Of a stretch of 34,340 nt of DNA, positions 17,394-24,552 are shown piece by piece; position 1 is the first letter of the stretch, and each line of letters opens with the position of its first letter. The notes under the pieces were generated by a model. That model was not told the DNA's origin. It made no database searches and worked only from the letters and a program-made list of their open reading frames with translations. This stretch comes from an uncultured Bacteroidales bacterium (GTDB lineage: Bacteria; Bacteroidota; Bacteroidia; Bacteroidales; UBA932): positions 1 through 34,340 of the forward strand of contig CAMKRY010000010.1 of assembly GCA_946415345.1 (NCBI GenBank). Reading direction: 5' to 3'. A program made the position numbers and the translations under genes.

Positions 17394-17544
17394 ATTCAGT
17401 ATCCCAATCAATATCGCTTCCATCAACTAAGCCAAAATCCGTGATGGAATTACTGGGAACATTCCCACTGAGACAGATATTGTGCTCCAAATCAATTATG
17501 AACACATCTGACTGTGGTGCGAAATAAGTAGTTCTTTGTTTCAT
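17392..17544 (-). CDS. 50-residue small protein upstream of FISUMP gene
   Basis: Short ORF reading MKQRTTYFAPQSDVFIID… and ending in DGSDIDWDTE. It has no signal peptide and no membrane segment, is acidic at the C-terminus, and has one Cys (24). Support for coding: an A-rich Bacteroidota-type leader before the ATG, a -7 box (17608-17615) about 63 bases upstream, and a stop codon fused to the Shine-Dalgarno site of the next gene. I recall short proteins with a similar Y-x-x-P…V…D/E…C-x-S-G pattern lying before fimbrillin-like genes in Bacteroidales, but I cannot verify that here. Function unknown; it might be a co-translated chaperone-like or regulatory peptide. Confidence 0.65.
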   Translation of the reverse strand: MKQRTTYFAPQSDVFIIDLEHNICLSGNVPSNSITDFGLVDGSDIDWDTE

Positions 17545-17607
17545 AGTGTTAGTGTTTTATTTGTGTTTTTGTTATATCGTTTTAGTGTTTTTTGGGTCTC
17601 GTACTTA

Positions 17608-17615
17608 CAAATTTA
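17608..17615 (-). promoter_or_regulatory. -7 box of the small-ORF/FISUMP unit
   Basis: TAAATTTG on the minus strand, exact TAnnTTTG match, about 63 bases above the small ORF. No clear -33 TTG at the normal spacing. Confidence 0.45.
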
Positions 17616-17968
17616 CCAAGCGAGAAGTGTCGTTTTACCCACAATTAAGGTAAAATACTGCACAATTTGCGAAAAAACCGGCTTTCAGACACGTCTAGGG
17701 CCGAATGGTTTTTAATTAATTTTATTATTAATCACCTTACAATTTGAATGCACCTCCTCCCAGCAAGACTCCTGATGCTCGATCAGGTCGGGCATGACGG
17801 AGAGAGCGGAAAGGCTTTGGTGCGTTCTATGGAAGTTACTGATAATCACCACATTACGCAAAATACTATGGGCAATTTTACCTATAGTACTTTGTATAAA
17901 TCACTGATTACTAAATAATTGCGTAGAACGGCTCGCTGTCCGAAGGTGAGGAGGAAGCACCGGAGGAC
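17616..17968. other. AT-rich intergenic stretch without a convincing gene
   Basis: About 350 bases between the small-ORF promoter and the tandem terminators of the GH18 gene. It holds a T/A-rich block (17710-17745), a REP-like palindrome (17775-17795) and a weak inverted pair ACTATGGG / CCTATAGT near 17865-17888. Open frames here are short and lack leaders; I see no gene or tRNA. Confidence 0.6.
17775..17795. repeat. REP-like palindrome of the ATGCCCGAcctgaTCGGGCAT type
   Basis: On the minus strand ATGCCCGACCTGATCGAGCAT pairs ATGC/GCAT and CGA/TCG with one mismatch, within CGTCATGCCC…. From general knowledge this resembles a palindromic repeat common between bacterial genes, and is a different family from the one in cysS. 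Confidence 0.55.
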
Positions 17969-18038
17969 AAAAAAGACCCCACGGACAATGCCGTGGGGTG
18001 ACGAAAAAAGACCCCACGGACAATGCCGTGGGGTGACG
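17969..18038 (-). terminator. Two identical terminators in tandem after the GH18 gene
   Basis: A 35-base unit occurs twice without gap or mismatch (17969-18003 and 18004-18038). Each has a 9-base stem ACCCCACGG/CCGTGGGGT with a 6-base loop and, on the minus strand, a following T6 run. The first reached starts one base after the GH18 stop codon. It ends the long operon from the right. Confidence 0.9.
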
Positions 18039-18039
18039 A

Positions 18040-21000
18040 TTATAGTCCAGTAAAGGAAATCTTGTAGATCTTGGAGGTGCTGCCGTCGTCGGCCATCCAG
18101 ACGCAATTACGGGCATGGTCGACGCAGACCGATTCAGGGTTGCCGATGAACTTGATGTCGTAGATGGCCTTGAGCTTGGTCACGTCGCCGTCGAAGACGA
18201 AGAGCTTGAAGGCCTCGGAGTCGGTGACCCACAGGAGATCCGTCGTCTCATCGTAGAAGAGGTCGCCCACTTCCGTGATGCCGGGCGCGATCTGCCCGAG
18301 CTGCTTCTTCCAGACCTTGGACCAGGTCGTGCCGCTCTTGGAATATTTCCACAGCGTAGCCCCGCTCTGAGCGCCGAGATAGAGGTCGCCCTTGTGCCAG
18401 GCGATGCCCTCCATGCCGGAATTCCCCATGTTCGCCGCCTCTTCCACCTCGATGACGGTCTTATAGGTGTTATAGGTCGGTGCAGCGATGTAATACACCT
18501 TGCGCGGCTCGATGGCGAGGTAGAGATCGCCCGTTGCGGGATCCATCGTAACGCCTTCCATATCCGCGTCGTGGGTCCACTGGGTCGCCGGCGTAATCGC
18601 CGACACGTCGCCGTCGATGTTGGTGAACTTGTAGAGGTAGCCCTCGTCGCCGACACCCCAGAGGAAATCTTTGTCCTTGCTGAGGTGGAGACCGGAGAGC
18701 TCGACCACCTGCGAAGTCTCAAAGACAATTCTCTTGTAGCTGCCCATCACCGGCATGCCCGCCTCGTTGGTAAACTCGGCCTGATTGAGGGAGATGCAGC
18801 GGACGGTACCGCCCTGCGCGGCCTTCTGGGAAGAACGGGAAGAGCTCTCACCGTTCACGAAGATGCCGTAGCCCTGGTTGTTGGCGGAGTCCATGTGGGA
18901 GTTCCAGATCTTGGTCTCGGAACCGGCGCTGACATAGTATCCCGTGGCGTCGATGTAGCCGGTGTACGGGAACCAAACTTTGGGATTGCCGATGGCGAAA
19001 GCCTTGCCGGAAGCGTACTGCCAGCCCTCGGTGCCGGACAGGGCGTCCGTCGAGAAGAGGGCGGTCACATCCTCGCGCATCGGGACCTTGTAGCCCGGAG
19101 GGCAGGGATCGTAGATGGTCTTGGTGGTCTTGTCACCCCAGGCGCTGGCATCCACGGAAGCCATCCAGGTGCCGGAATTGTAGGCGAAAGTCGTCGGGTT
19201 GGCGATGGACTCGGCGAGGGACATGGTGCCAGCCACTTTCGTCGCGGGCGTCTCGCACGGGAACGGGTCCTTGCGGCCCCACTGGTAGAGCAGGCCATAG
19301 GAATCCGGACCGGCGGAAGCGGACGCATCCTCCAAGGCGCCGAGGTTGCGGCTCATCATGGTGTACCAGGACAGGCCGTAGAGGTCGCCGCCGGGAGCGG
19401 TCTTCGGCATCCAGATGTGCCAGCTCCAGAGGATCTGGCCGGAAGCATCCTTCGCCGCCACGAGCGCATTGCCGCTCTTGAAGGAAGAGGCCGTCGCGAA
19501 GGTGATATAGTTGCCGGACACGCCGATCTTGTCGATCATGCCGCTGGCGGTCTCCCACAGCACCTCAACGCTGGCGACCGTGCCCACGGAGGTGGTGGAA
19601 TTGCCCTTCACCGCCTTGAACTTGTAATTACCGGCGGTCGTGACGATATAGCAGTTGGCGGTCTCCGAAGAACCGAGATCCTGGCAGGAAGAAGCATCGG
19701 GGCCTTCGCCGGTGCCGGTCCCCGGATTATCGCCGGGATTCGTCCCGGGATTATCCGGCGTACTGCCGTTCATCAGCTGGCGGAGCGCCTTGCGGAGGGT
19801 ACCCTCGTCGTCATCCTCGCGGTATTCCCAGACGAGGCAGCCGAGCATACCCTTGCTCTTGAGGTATTCCACGCGGTAGCCGATAGACTCGACATCCTCG
19901 TAGCTCGCGTACATGACGCCGGCGGCATCGCCCAGGTAGCAGCTCTTGCTCGGTTCGTCCCACCAGCGCTTGTTGTAGCCGGCAACGCTCTTGCCGCTGA
20001 CCGTACCCTTTTCCAGCGCCTCACGGGCTTCGGCATAGGAGACGGAAGAAGGATAGACATTGCCATCGCCATGGCCGTAGAAGCCGATGCCGTAGTTCAT
20101 GCGGTCGTAAGGAACGCCCTGACGGTCATGGTACCGCTCGATGCAGTCGGCACCGCCCTTGCTGTTGGCAAAGCGAGAGCTGGTGTACAGCGGCGAATTG
20201 TGGCGCTGCTTGGAGGGGTCGGAGGGGTTGGGATCGCCCATGGAATAGGTCATCACATTGATGTAATCCACCCACTCGAGCACCGCCTTGGCATCCATAT
20301 ATTTCCCGTCATAGTCGTCGGAAGCCGCTGCATAGCTGATGAGTTTGTCCTTGCCCAGGGCTTCGCGAAGGTCCTTCACCAGCGTCGTGAAGTTGGCCCT
20401 GTCAGCCGGATCGGCGCCGTTGTAATAGATGGAACCGTCACTCTGGGTGGTCTTGGCCGCATAGGTCGGATACTCCCAGTCGAGGTCGACGCCGTCGAGG
20501 CCGTATTCATTGCAGATGCGGACGCACTCGCTGCAGAAGAGGGCGCGTTTGGTGTCATCCTTGGCCATCTCGGAGAATCCGTCGGCGTTCTTGCCCCAGC
20601 CGCCGATGAACAGCAGCACCTTCAGCTCGGGATAACTGCTCTTGTAGGCCACGATCCGGCGCAGATAGTCCGGGCCCGGGGACTTGATTTCCAGGCCGCC
20701 GTCGCCAGTCTTCGGATTAACGAAGCGGGCGTGGCCGACATTGATGTGCGTGAAGCACTTCACATCCTCCAGCGTCGGGAAGACGCTGCTCGGCGTATAC
20801 TCTGTAAAATAGGCGACGATCAACGGCGTCTGTCCGAGACGGGCGAGGCGTTCCTGATCGGCATCGGACGGCGGATCCTCCGGCTTGTTGGGATCTTCTT
20901 TGTTCGGATCCCCTTGATTGGGATCTTCTTTGTTGGGGTCCTCATTGTCCGGCGGGGGCGGCGGAATCACCGCTTCTTCCTCCTTGCTCCCGCAGCCGCT

Positions 21001-21060
21001 CACCAGAGCGGGTACTCCGGTCAGGCAAAGGCCCAGCAATAGCACTCTGAACAGTTTCAT
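18040..21060 (-). CDS. GH18 chitinase fused to FISUMP-like domain and beta-propeller, surface lipoprotein
   Basis: A 1006-residue lipoprotein (lipobox VSGC, Cys23, followed by SKEEE, a surface export-type signal) with a DPNKEDPN linker (40-62). Residues about 72-430 are a GH18 catalytic domain: FIGGWG (151-156), DGVDLDWE (189-196, the DxxDxDxE motif with acid Glu196), MTYSM (270-274) and LVWEYRED (409-416). After an NPGTNPGDNPGTGTG linker, residues about 457-757 are FISUMP-like (ANCYIV, ILWSWHIW, MSRNLGAL, YQWGRKDPF, DPCPPGYKVP, VRC). Residues about 775-1006 resemble the SdiA-regulated/YjiK-type beta-propeller (LSGLHLS, MEGVTMDP, MEGIAW, ESVCVD). Predicted to cut beta-1,4-GlcNAc links in chitin or a related glycan at the cell surface. 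Last gene of the operon. Confidence 0.87.
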   Translation of the reverse strand: MKLFRVLLLGLCLTGVPALVSGCGSKEEEAVIPPPPPDNEDPNKEDPNQGDPNKEDPNKPEDPPSDADQERLARLGQTPLIVAYFTEYTPSSVFPTLEDVKCFTHINVGHARFVNPKTGDGGLEIKSPGPDYLRRIVAYKSSYPELKVLLFIGGWGKNADGFSEMAKDDTKRALFCSECVRICNEYGLDGVDLDWEYPTYAAKTTQSDGSIYYNGADPADRANFTTLVKDLREALGKDKLISYAAASDDYDGKYMDAKAVLEWVDYINVMTYSMGDPNPSDPSKQRHNSPLYTSSRFANSKGGADCIERYHDRQGVPYDRMNYGIGFYGHGDGNVYPSSVSYAEAREALEKGTVSGKSVAGYNKRWWDEPSKSCYLGDAAGVMYASYEDVESIGYRVEYLKSKGMLGCLVWEYREDDDEGTLRKALRQLMNGSTPDNPGTNPGDNPGTGTGEGPDASSCQDLGSSETANCYIVTTAGNYKFKAVKGNSTTSVGTVASVEVLWETASGMIDKIGVSGNYITFATASSFKSGNALVAAKDASGQILWSWHIWMPKTAPGGDLYGLSWYTMMSRNLGALEDASASAGPDSYGLLYQWGRKDPFPCETPATKVAGTMSLAESIANPTTFAYNSGTWMASVDASAWGDKTTKTIYDPCPPGYKVPMREDVTALFSTDALSGTEGWQYASGKAFAIGNPKVWFPYTGYIDATGYYVSAGSETKIWNSHMDSANNQGYGIFVNGESSSRSSQKAAQGGTVRCISLNQAEFTNEAGMPVMGSYKRIVFETSQVVELSGLHLSKDKDFLWGVGDEGYLYKFTNIDGDVSAITPATQWTHDADMEGVTMDPATGDLYLAIEPRKVYYIAAPTYNTYKTVIEVEEAANMGNSGMEGIAWHKGDLYLGAQSGATLWKYSKSGTTWSKVWKKQLGQIAPGITEVGDLFYDETTDLLWVTDSEAFKLFVFDGDVTKLKAIYDIKFIGNPESVCVDHARNCVWMADDGSTSKIYKISFTGL
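20875..20943 (-). repeat. EDPN(K/Q) linker repeats of the GH18 lipoprotein
   Basis: Repeated units encode EDPNKEDPNQGDPNKEDPNK, then PED (residues 40-62), holding the catalytic domain away from the lipid anchor. Confidence 0.7.
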
Positions 21061-21085
21061 AGGTTAAGTTTTTGTGTTATGGCAC

Positions 21086-21111
21086 CTGCCAGGCCGGTCA
21101 GGGCCTGGCAG
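21086..21111. other. Perfect stem-loop inside the operon, before the GH18 gene
   Basis: CTGCCAGGCC (21086-21095) pairs fully with GGCCTGGCAG (21102-21111) around a 6-base loop. It lies between the FISUMP gene's stop (21127) and the GH18 start (21060), with no T-run on the minus strand. It is therefore more likely an mRNA stability or processing element, or partial attenuator, than a full terminator. Confidence 0.55.
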
Positions 21112-21126
21112 ACGTAAATAGAGAGA

Positions 21127-22956
21127 TTATTCGACGATGCAGCGGATCGAGGCCAGGCGGGCCTTCGGCGCGGAGCCGTTGCCGAGATAGGTACCCTTGT
21201 CGAAACGGAGGTCGGCACCATAAGCCTTGGCTGCGTTACCACGGGCCGTCCAGTAGAGCGTACGGACGCCCACCTTGGCCATACCGCCGACGGAATAGTC
21301 GTCGCGGTAGCCCGCGATCGGGAACACGGCGGCCGGATCGCCCAGGGTGAGCCAGCCGTTGGTACCGTCGATGGACCAGCCGGCCTGAGCGGACAGGTCG
21401 CTGCTCCAGAACGGCAGCTGCGTATCACGCGGAGGTACACGGTAGCCGACCGGGCACGGGTCGTAGATGGTCTTGGCGAGATCCTGCCAGAGGGTCTCGT
21501 CATCCACGAGCATCCAGTTGCCGTTGTCGACATGACCGAGCAGGCGCGGATTCGCGATGCCCTCCTCGAGGGAAATCATACCCGGAGCGACCTCCTCGTC
21601 CATTCCGGCCCAGGTAGCGATGCTGTTGGCCAGCGCCGTATGGGAGTTCGTGAACGGATCCTTGCGGCCCCACTGGTAGACCAGGCCGTAGCTCAGCGGA
21701 TCGACCGGTTCGGCACCGGCTTCCGTCGCCACGAGAGCGCCGAGGTTGCGGTCCATCAGGGCCTTGCCCATGATGCCGCCGTACTCGGAAGTCTGGATAG
21801 TCGTTGCGGGGACCCACAGATGCCAGCTCCAGAGAATCTTTCCTTCGCTGTCAAGGGCCGCAATGACCGCATTGCCGGGACGGAGCGTATCCGGAGTCTT
21901 GATGATCATGTAGTCCTCGGCGTAGTCGGCGGAAGCGATCACGCTGCCGGCCTCCACCTCACTGGCGTCATTCCAGGTCTCCCAGAGGACGGTGGCGTCC
22001 TCGATGTCCAGGATGTAGCTGTTCGGTTCATTGCCGTAGACAGCCTTGAACTTGTAGGAACCCGGAGCGGTGATGACGTAGCAGTTGGCGTTGCCGTCCT
22101 GGTCCAGATCCTTGACGTCGGAAGAGAACGGGTCGATATACTCCTCGATGTCCGCGGAGACATTGCCCAGGTCCTTGACGGTACCGTGGCTGACCGATTC
22201 TTCCTCGTGGGTCTTGAGGATGGCGACGTAGCCGTCACCCTTCTTGAACTTGATCGTATAGCCCGCCTCGAACTGGAGTCCGGCAGGGACAAAGATCGTA
22301 TTCAGACCGGAAGTGAACGGCATGTCGATGGTCAGGACCGGATCGTTGACATACTGGGAGTAATTCTGCTCGTTCGGGGTGAGCTTCACCTGGTAGACGC
22401 CGTAACCGACCGTCTCTTTCTTGTTGCCGAAGAAGGTGAAGGAATCATAGTTGCCCTCCGCGGTAAAGCTGATGGCCGCGTTCAGGTCGACGAAATTGAA
22501 CTTGTCGTCCGCCGTATTGAAGGCCGCCATGAGGGGACGGTTGGTGGCGTTGAACTGCGTGTAGAAGAAGCAGTGCTTGAGATTGTTGACCGCCTCGGCG
22601 GGATAGCCGGCATAGAGCGTGCTGGAGACATCCTCGCGCGTGTAAGGCTTGAGGTTGTCGACCGTCAGGGTCGCCGTCTTGCCGTCGGAGGAGATATCCC
22701 CCGCCGACAGGGTCACGATGACCTGGTCGGCGGCGTATTCACCGTGGACCGCAATCTTATCGCCGGCCGCCCAGGCCGTCTTCCCGGAAATGCTGTTTTC
22801 CGGGAGGACGAACGTGAGGGTCTTGGTCACAGGCTGAACTTCTTCCTTCGGGTTGGTGGTGTCATCAACCGGGTCGTTGTTGTCCTTCTCTCCGCAGGAA
22901 ACGGCGATCAGAAGGCCCGACAGGATAACGAATGCTGTTTTGTAGATAGCTTTCAT
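21127..22956 (-). CDS. Fimbrillin-like / FISUMP-like lipoprotein
   Basis: A 609-residue lipoprotein (signal peptide, AVSC, Cys21, then GEKDNN). Residues about 45-270 are fimbrillin-like with AWAAGDKIAVHG (61-72) and AGDISSDGKTAT. Residues about 285-609 are FISUMP-like: ANCYVITAPGSYKFKA (290-305), ILWSWHLW (374-381), MDRNLGAL (401-408), YQWGRKDPF (427-435), YDPCPVGYRVP, YWTAR and terminal IRCIVE. Same architecture as 15338-17377 but with the base composition of the surrounding operon (22021-22080 is 32/60 G+C by hand count). Twelve bases after the second BACON gene and 66 before GH18, so an operon member. Likely surface binding or adhesion role; not proven. Confidence 0.82.
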   Translation of the reverse strand: MKAIYKTAFVILSGLLIAVSCGEKDNNDPVDDTTNPKEEVQPVTKTLTFVLPENSISGKTAWAAGDKIAVHGEYAADQVIVTLSAGDISSDGKTATLTVDNLKPYTREDVSSTLYAGYPAEAVNNLKHCFFYTQFNATNRPLMAAFNTADDKFNFVDLNAAISFTAEGNYDSFTFFGNKKETVGYGVYQVKLTPNEQNYSQYVNDPVLTIDMPFTSGLNTIFVPAGLQFEAGYTIKFKKGDGYVAILKTHEEESVSHGTVKDLGNVSADIEEYIDPFSSDVKDLDQDGNANCYVITAPGSYKFKAVYGNEPNSYILDIEDATVLWETWNDASEVEAGSVIASADYAEDYMIIKTPDTLRPGNAVIAALDSEGKILWSWHLWVPATTIQTSEYGGIMGKALMDRNLGALVATEAGAEPVDPLSYGLVYQWGRKDPFTNSHTALANSIATWAGMDEEVAPGMISLEEGIANPRLLGHVDNGNWMLVDDETLWQDLAKTIYDPCPVGYRVPPRDTQLPFWSSDLSAQAGWSIDGTNGWLTLGDPAAVFPIAGYRDDYSVGGMAKVGVRTLYWTARGNAAKAYGADLRFDKGTYLGNGSAPKARLASIRCIVE

Positions 22957-22968
22957 AAGTCAGTCTTT

Positions 22969-24540
22969 TTATTCTTCATCCCAATTCATCGGAGCGGTGT
23001 ACTCGTACCATTCGAGGATGGCGGAGCCGGACTTGTCGACACCGACGTACATATTGATCTTCGAGCCCCACTTGACGCTGCGCAGGAGGGTTTCGGACGT
23101 GTCGAAGCTGCCGGCTTCGGCGGCATCCGCACCATCTTGCTTGACCAGGTAGGTGACGTGGCAGTATTCGCTGCCGCTCGGATCGAACTTGTAGGTAATC
23201 TCGATGGGCTGGCTCCAATCCACATTCGTGTAGCCGCTGATGCTCGGCTTGTTGCCGTCGCCGGCCGCATTGAAGTCGAAGCTGCACTTGCCGTCCACCG
23301 GACGGATGTCGAATTTCAACTCGCAGCTTTCATCGAAGCAGAACCAGTGACGGACACGGATGGCTTCGGCGGCGGCGGGATCGGCCGTGAGTTCTTTCCA
23401 GCGGAAGGTGTAGGTACCGAACGCCATGCTGCCGTTATGGAGACGGCTCTTGGCGGCGAACAGGGTACCGACATCCTGGGTATACACCGGCGGATTGGCC
23501 CAGTCGGACTCCCATGCACCGAGTGCGTCGTTGTTCATGACGACGCGCACCGGCTCGATCTTGAAGGCCTGCTTGATGATGACTTCCTTCTCGGCGACGG
23601 CGTCGTCCGGGTCGGCGGCCACGGTCTTCAAGGTGATGGAACCCTGACGGAGACCGTCCGTGGTGTTATTCGTGAGCGTGATAGTGATCGTATCGTCACC
23701 GTCGTGACCCGTGGGGTTGTCGATGGTGAACCAGTCGCCGTTGGCTTCCGCCGTCCACTTGGCATTGGAAACAACGTTGAGCGTCGCGGTGGCCTGGTCA
23801 TAGCCCGTACGGATCTCAAAGGTCTCGGGATCGAGCTGGACACCGTCCTGGGTGACCTTGATCACGGCACGCTCCTCGCCGTTGCGGTCATAGACCGCGA
23901 TATTGGCGTAACGCTTTTCACCGGTATTCTCCTCGACGGTTACCGTGGCGGTGCCGTCCAGTTCGCCGGTCTCACCGTCGCTGACGGCCAGCCAGTCGGT
24001 CTCGCCGTCAGCCTCGGGGAGGATCTTGACGCTCCACTTCTGGTTGGTGTTGATGTGGATGGTCAGGTCACCGCCGGCCTTTTCGATATCCAGACCGCCT
24101 TCGATGTCAGCCTCGGGGACACGCAGGTAGGCGATACCCTTCTGGTATACCGTCACCTTCTTGCCCACGAGGTAACCGCTGGCGATTTCGATATAGTCGA
24201 CGCGATCGTCCAGGGAAGTATTGTCATAGTACTGGACCTTGACGGTCGTGCTCTCGCCCTGACCGATATGCACGAGCTCGGGATCAACGGCTTCGCCGTC
24301 TTCCTGCTCGATGATGCACCAGTCCGGATGATAGCTGCGGATGGTCCATGGATGGGAAGACTTCACGACAATCGTGAAAGGCTTCGCGGAAACGGCGTCG
24401 AGGTTGTACTCGCTTTCCACGCGATAGCGCAGCTCGACGATGTCCTCCGGGTCCATTCCCTTCTCTTCCTTGGACTCGCAGGCGGTCAGCCCTGTCGTAA
24501 GGGCTGCCGCAGCAAGGAACATATATAAAATCTTTTTCAT
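22969..24540 (-). CDS. BACON-domain surface lipoprotein 2
   Basis: A 523-residue lipoprotein (LTAC, Cys21, then ESKEEK, a surface export-type signal). Three BACON-like beta-sandwich modules at about 47-136, 137-233 and 234-325 each have the Trp-containing edge strand (SSHPWTI, NQKWSVKI, NAKWTAEANGDWFTI) and end in VYQKG, VTQDG and IIKQA. Residues about 326-523 form a distinct beta-rich C-terminal domain with WYEYTAP near the end, of lectin- or LamG-like appearance. BACON proteins in this phylum act as surface glycan-binding or spacer proteins beside SusCD. Twelve bases separate it from each neighbour. Confidence 0.82.
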   Translation of the reverse strand: MKKILYMFLAAAALTTGLTACESKEEKGMDPEDIVELRYRVESEYNLDAVSAKPFTIVVKSSHPWTIRSYHPDWCIIEQEDGEAVDPELVHIGQGESTTVKVQYYDNTSLDDRVDYIEIASGYLVGKKVTVYQKGIAYLRVPEADIEGGLDIEKAGGDLTIHINTNQKWSVKILPEADGETDWLAVSDGETGELDGTATVTVEENTGEKRYANIAVYDRNGEERAVIKVTQDGVQLDPETFEIRTGYDQATATLNVVSNAKWTAEANGDWFTIDNPTGHDGDDTITITLTNNTTDGLRQGSITLKTVAADPDDAVAEKEVIIKQAFKIEPVRVVMNNDALGAWESDWANPPVYTQDVGTLFAAKSRLHNGSMAFGTYTFRWKELTADPAAAEAIRVRHWFCFDESCELKFDIRPVDGKCSFDFNAAGDGNKPSISGYTNVDWSQPIEITYKFDPSGSEYCHVTYLVKQDGADAAEAGSFDTSETLLRSVKWGSKINMYVGVDKSGSAILEWYEYTAPMNWDEE

Positions 24541-24552
24541 GTCGGAACAGGA

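Noticed and set aside
17882..18106. Short minus-strand open frames over the tandem terminators
   Set aside because: They read through the hairpins and the end of the GH18 gene, with no leader or conserved features.
18115..24528. Very long open frames on the + strand opposite the GH18, FISUMP and BACON genes (about 975 and 998 codons)
   Set aside because: They mirror the minus-strand genes, whose codon choice avoids TTA, CTA and TCA and so leaves the other strand open. Products have no recognisable domains or leaders, while the minus frames have signal peptides and clear families.
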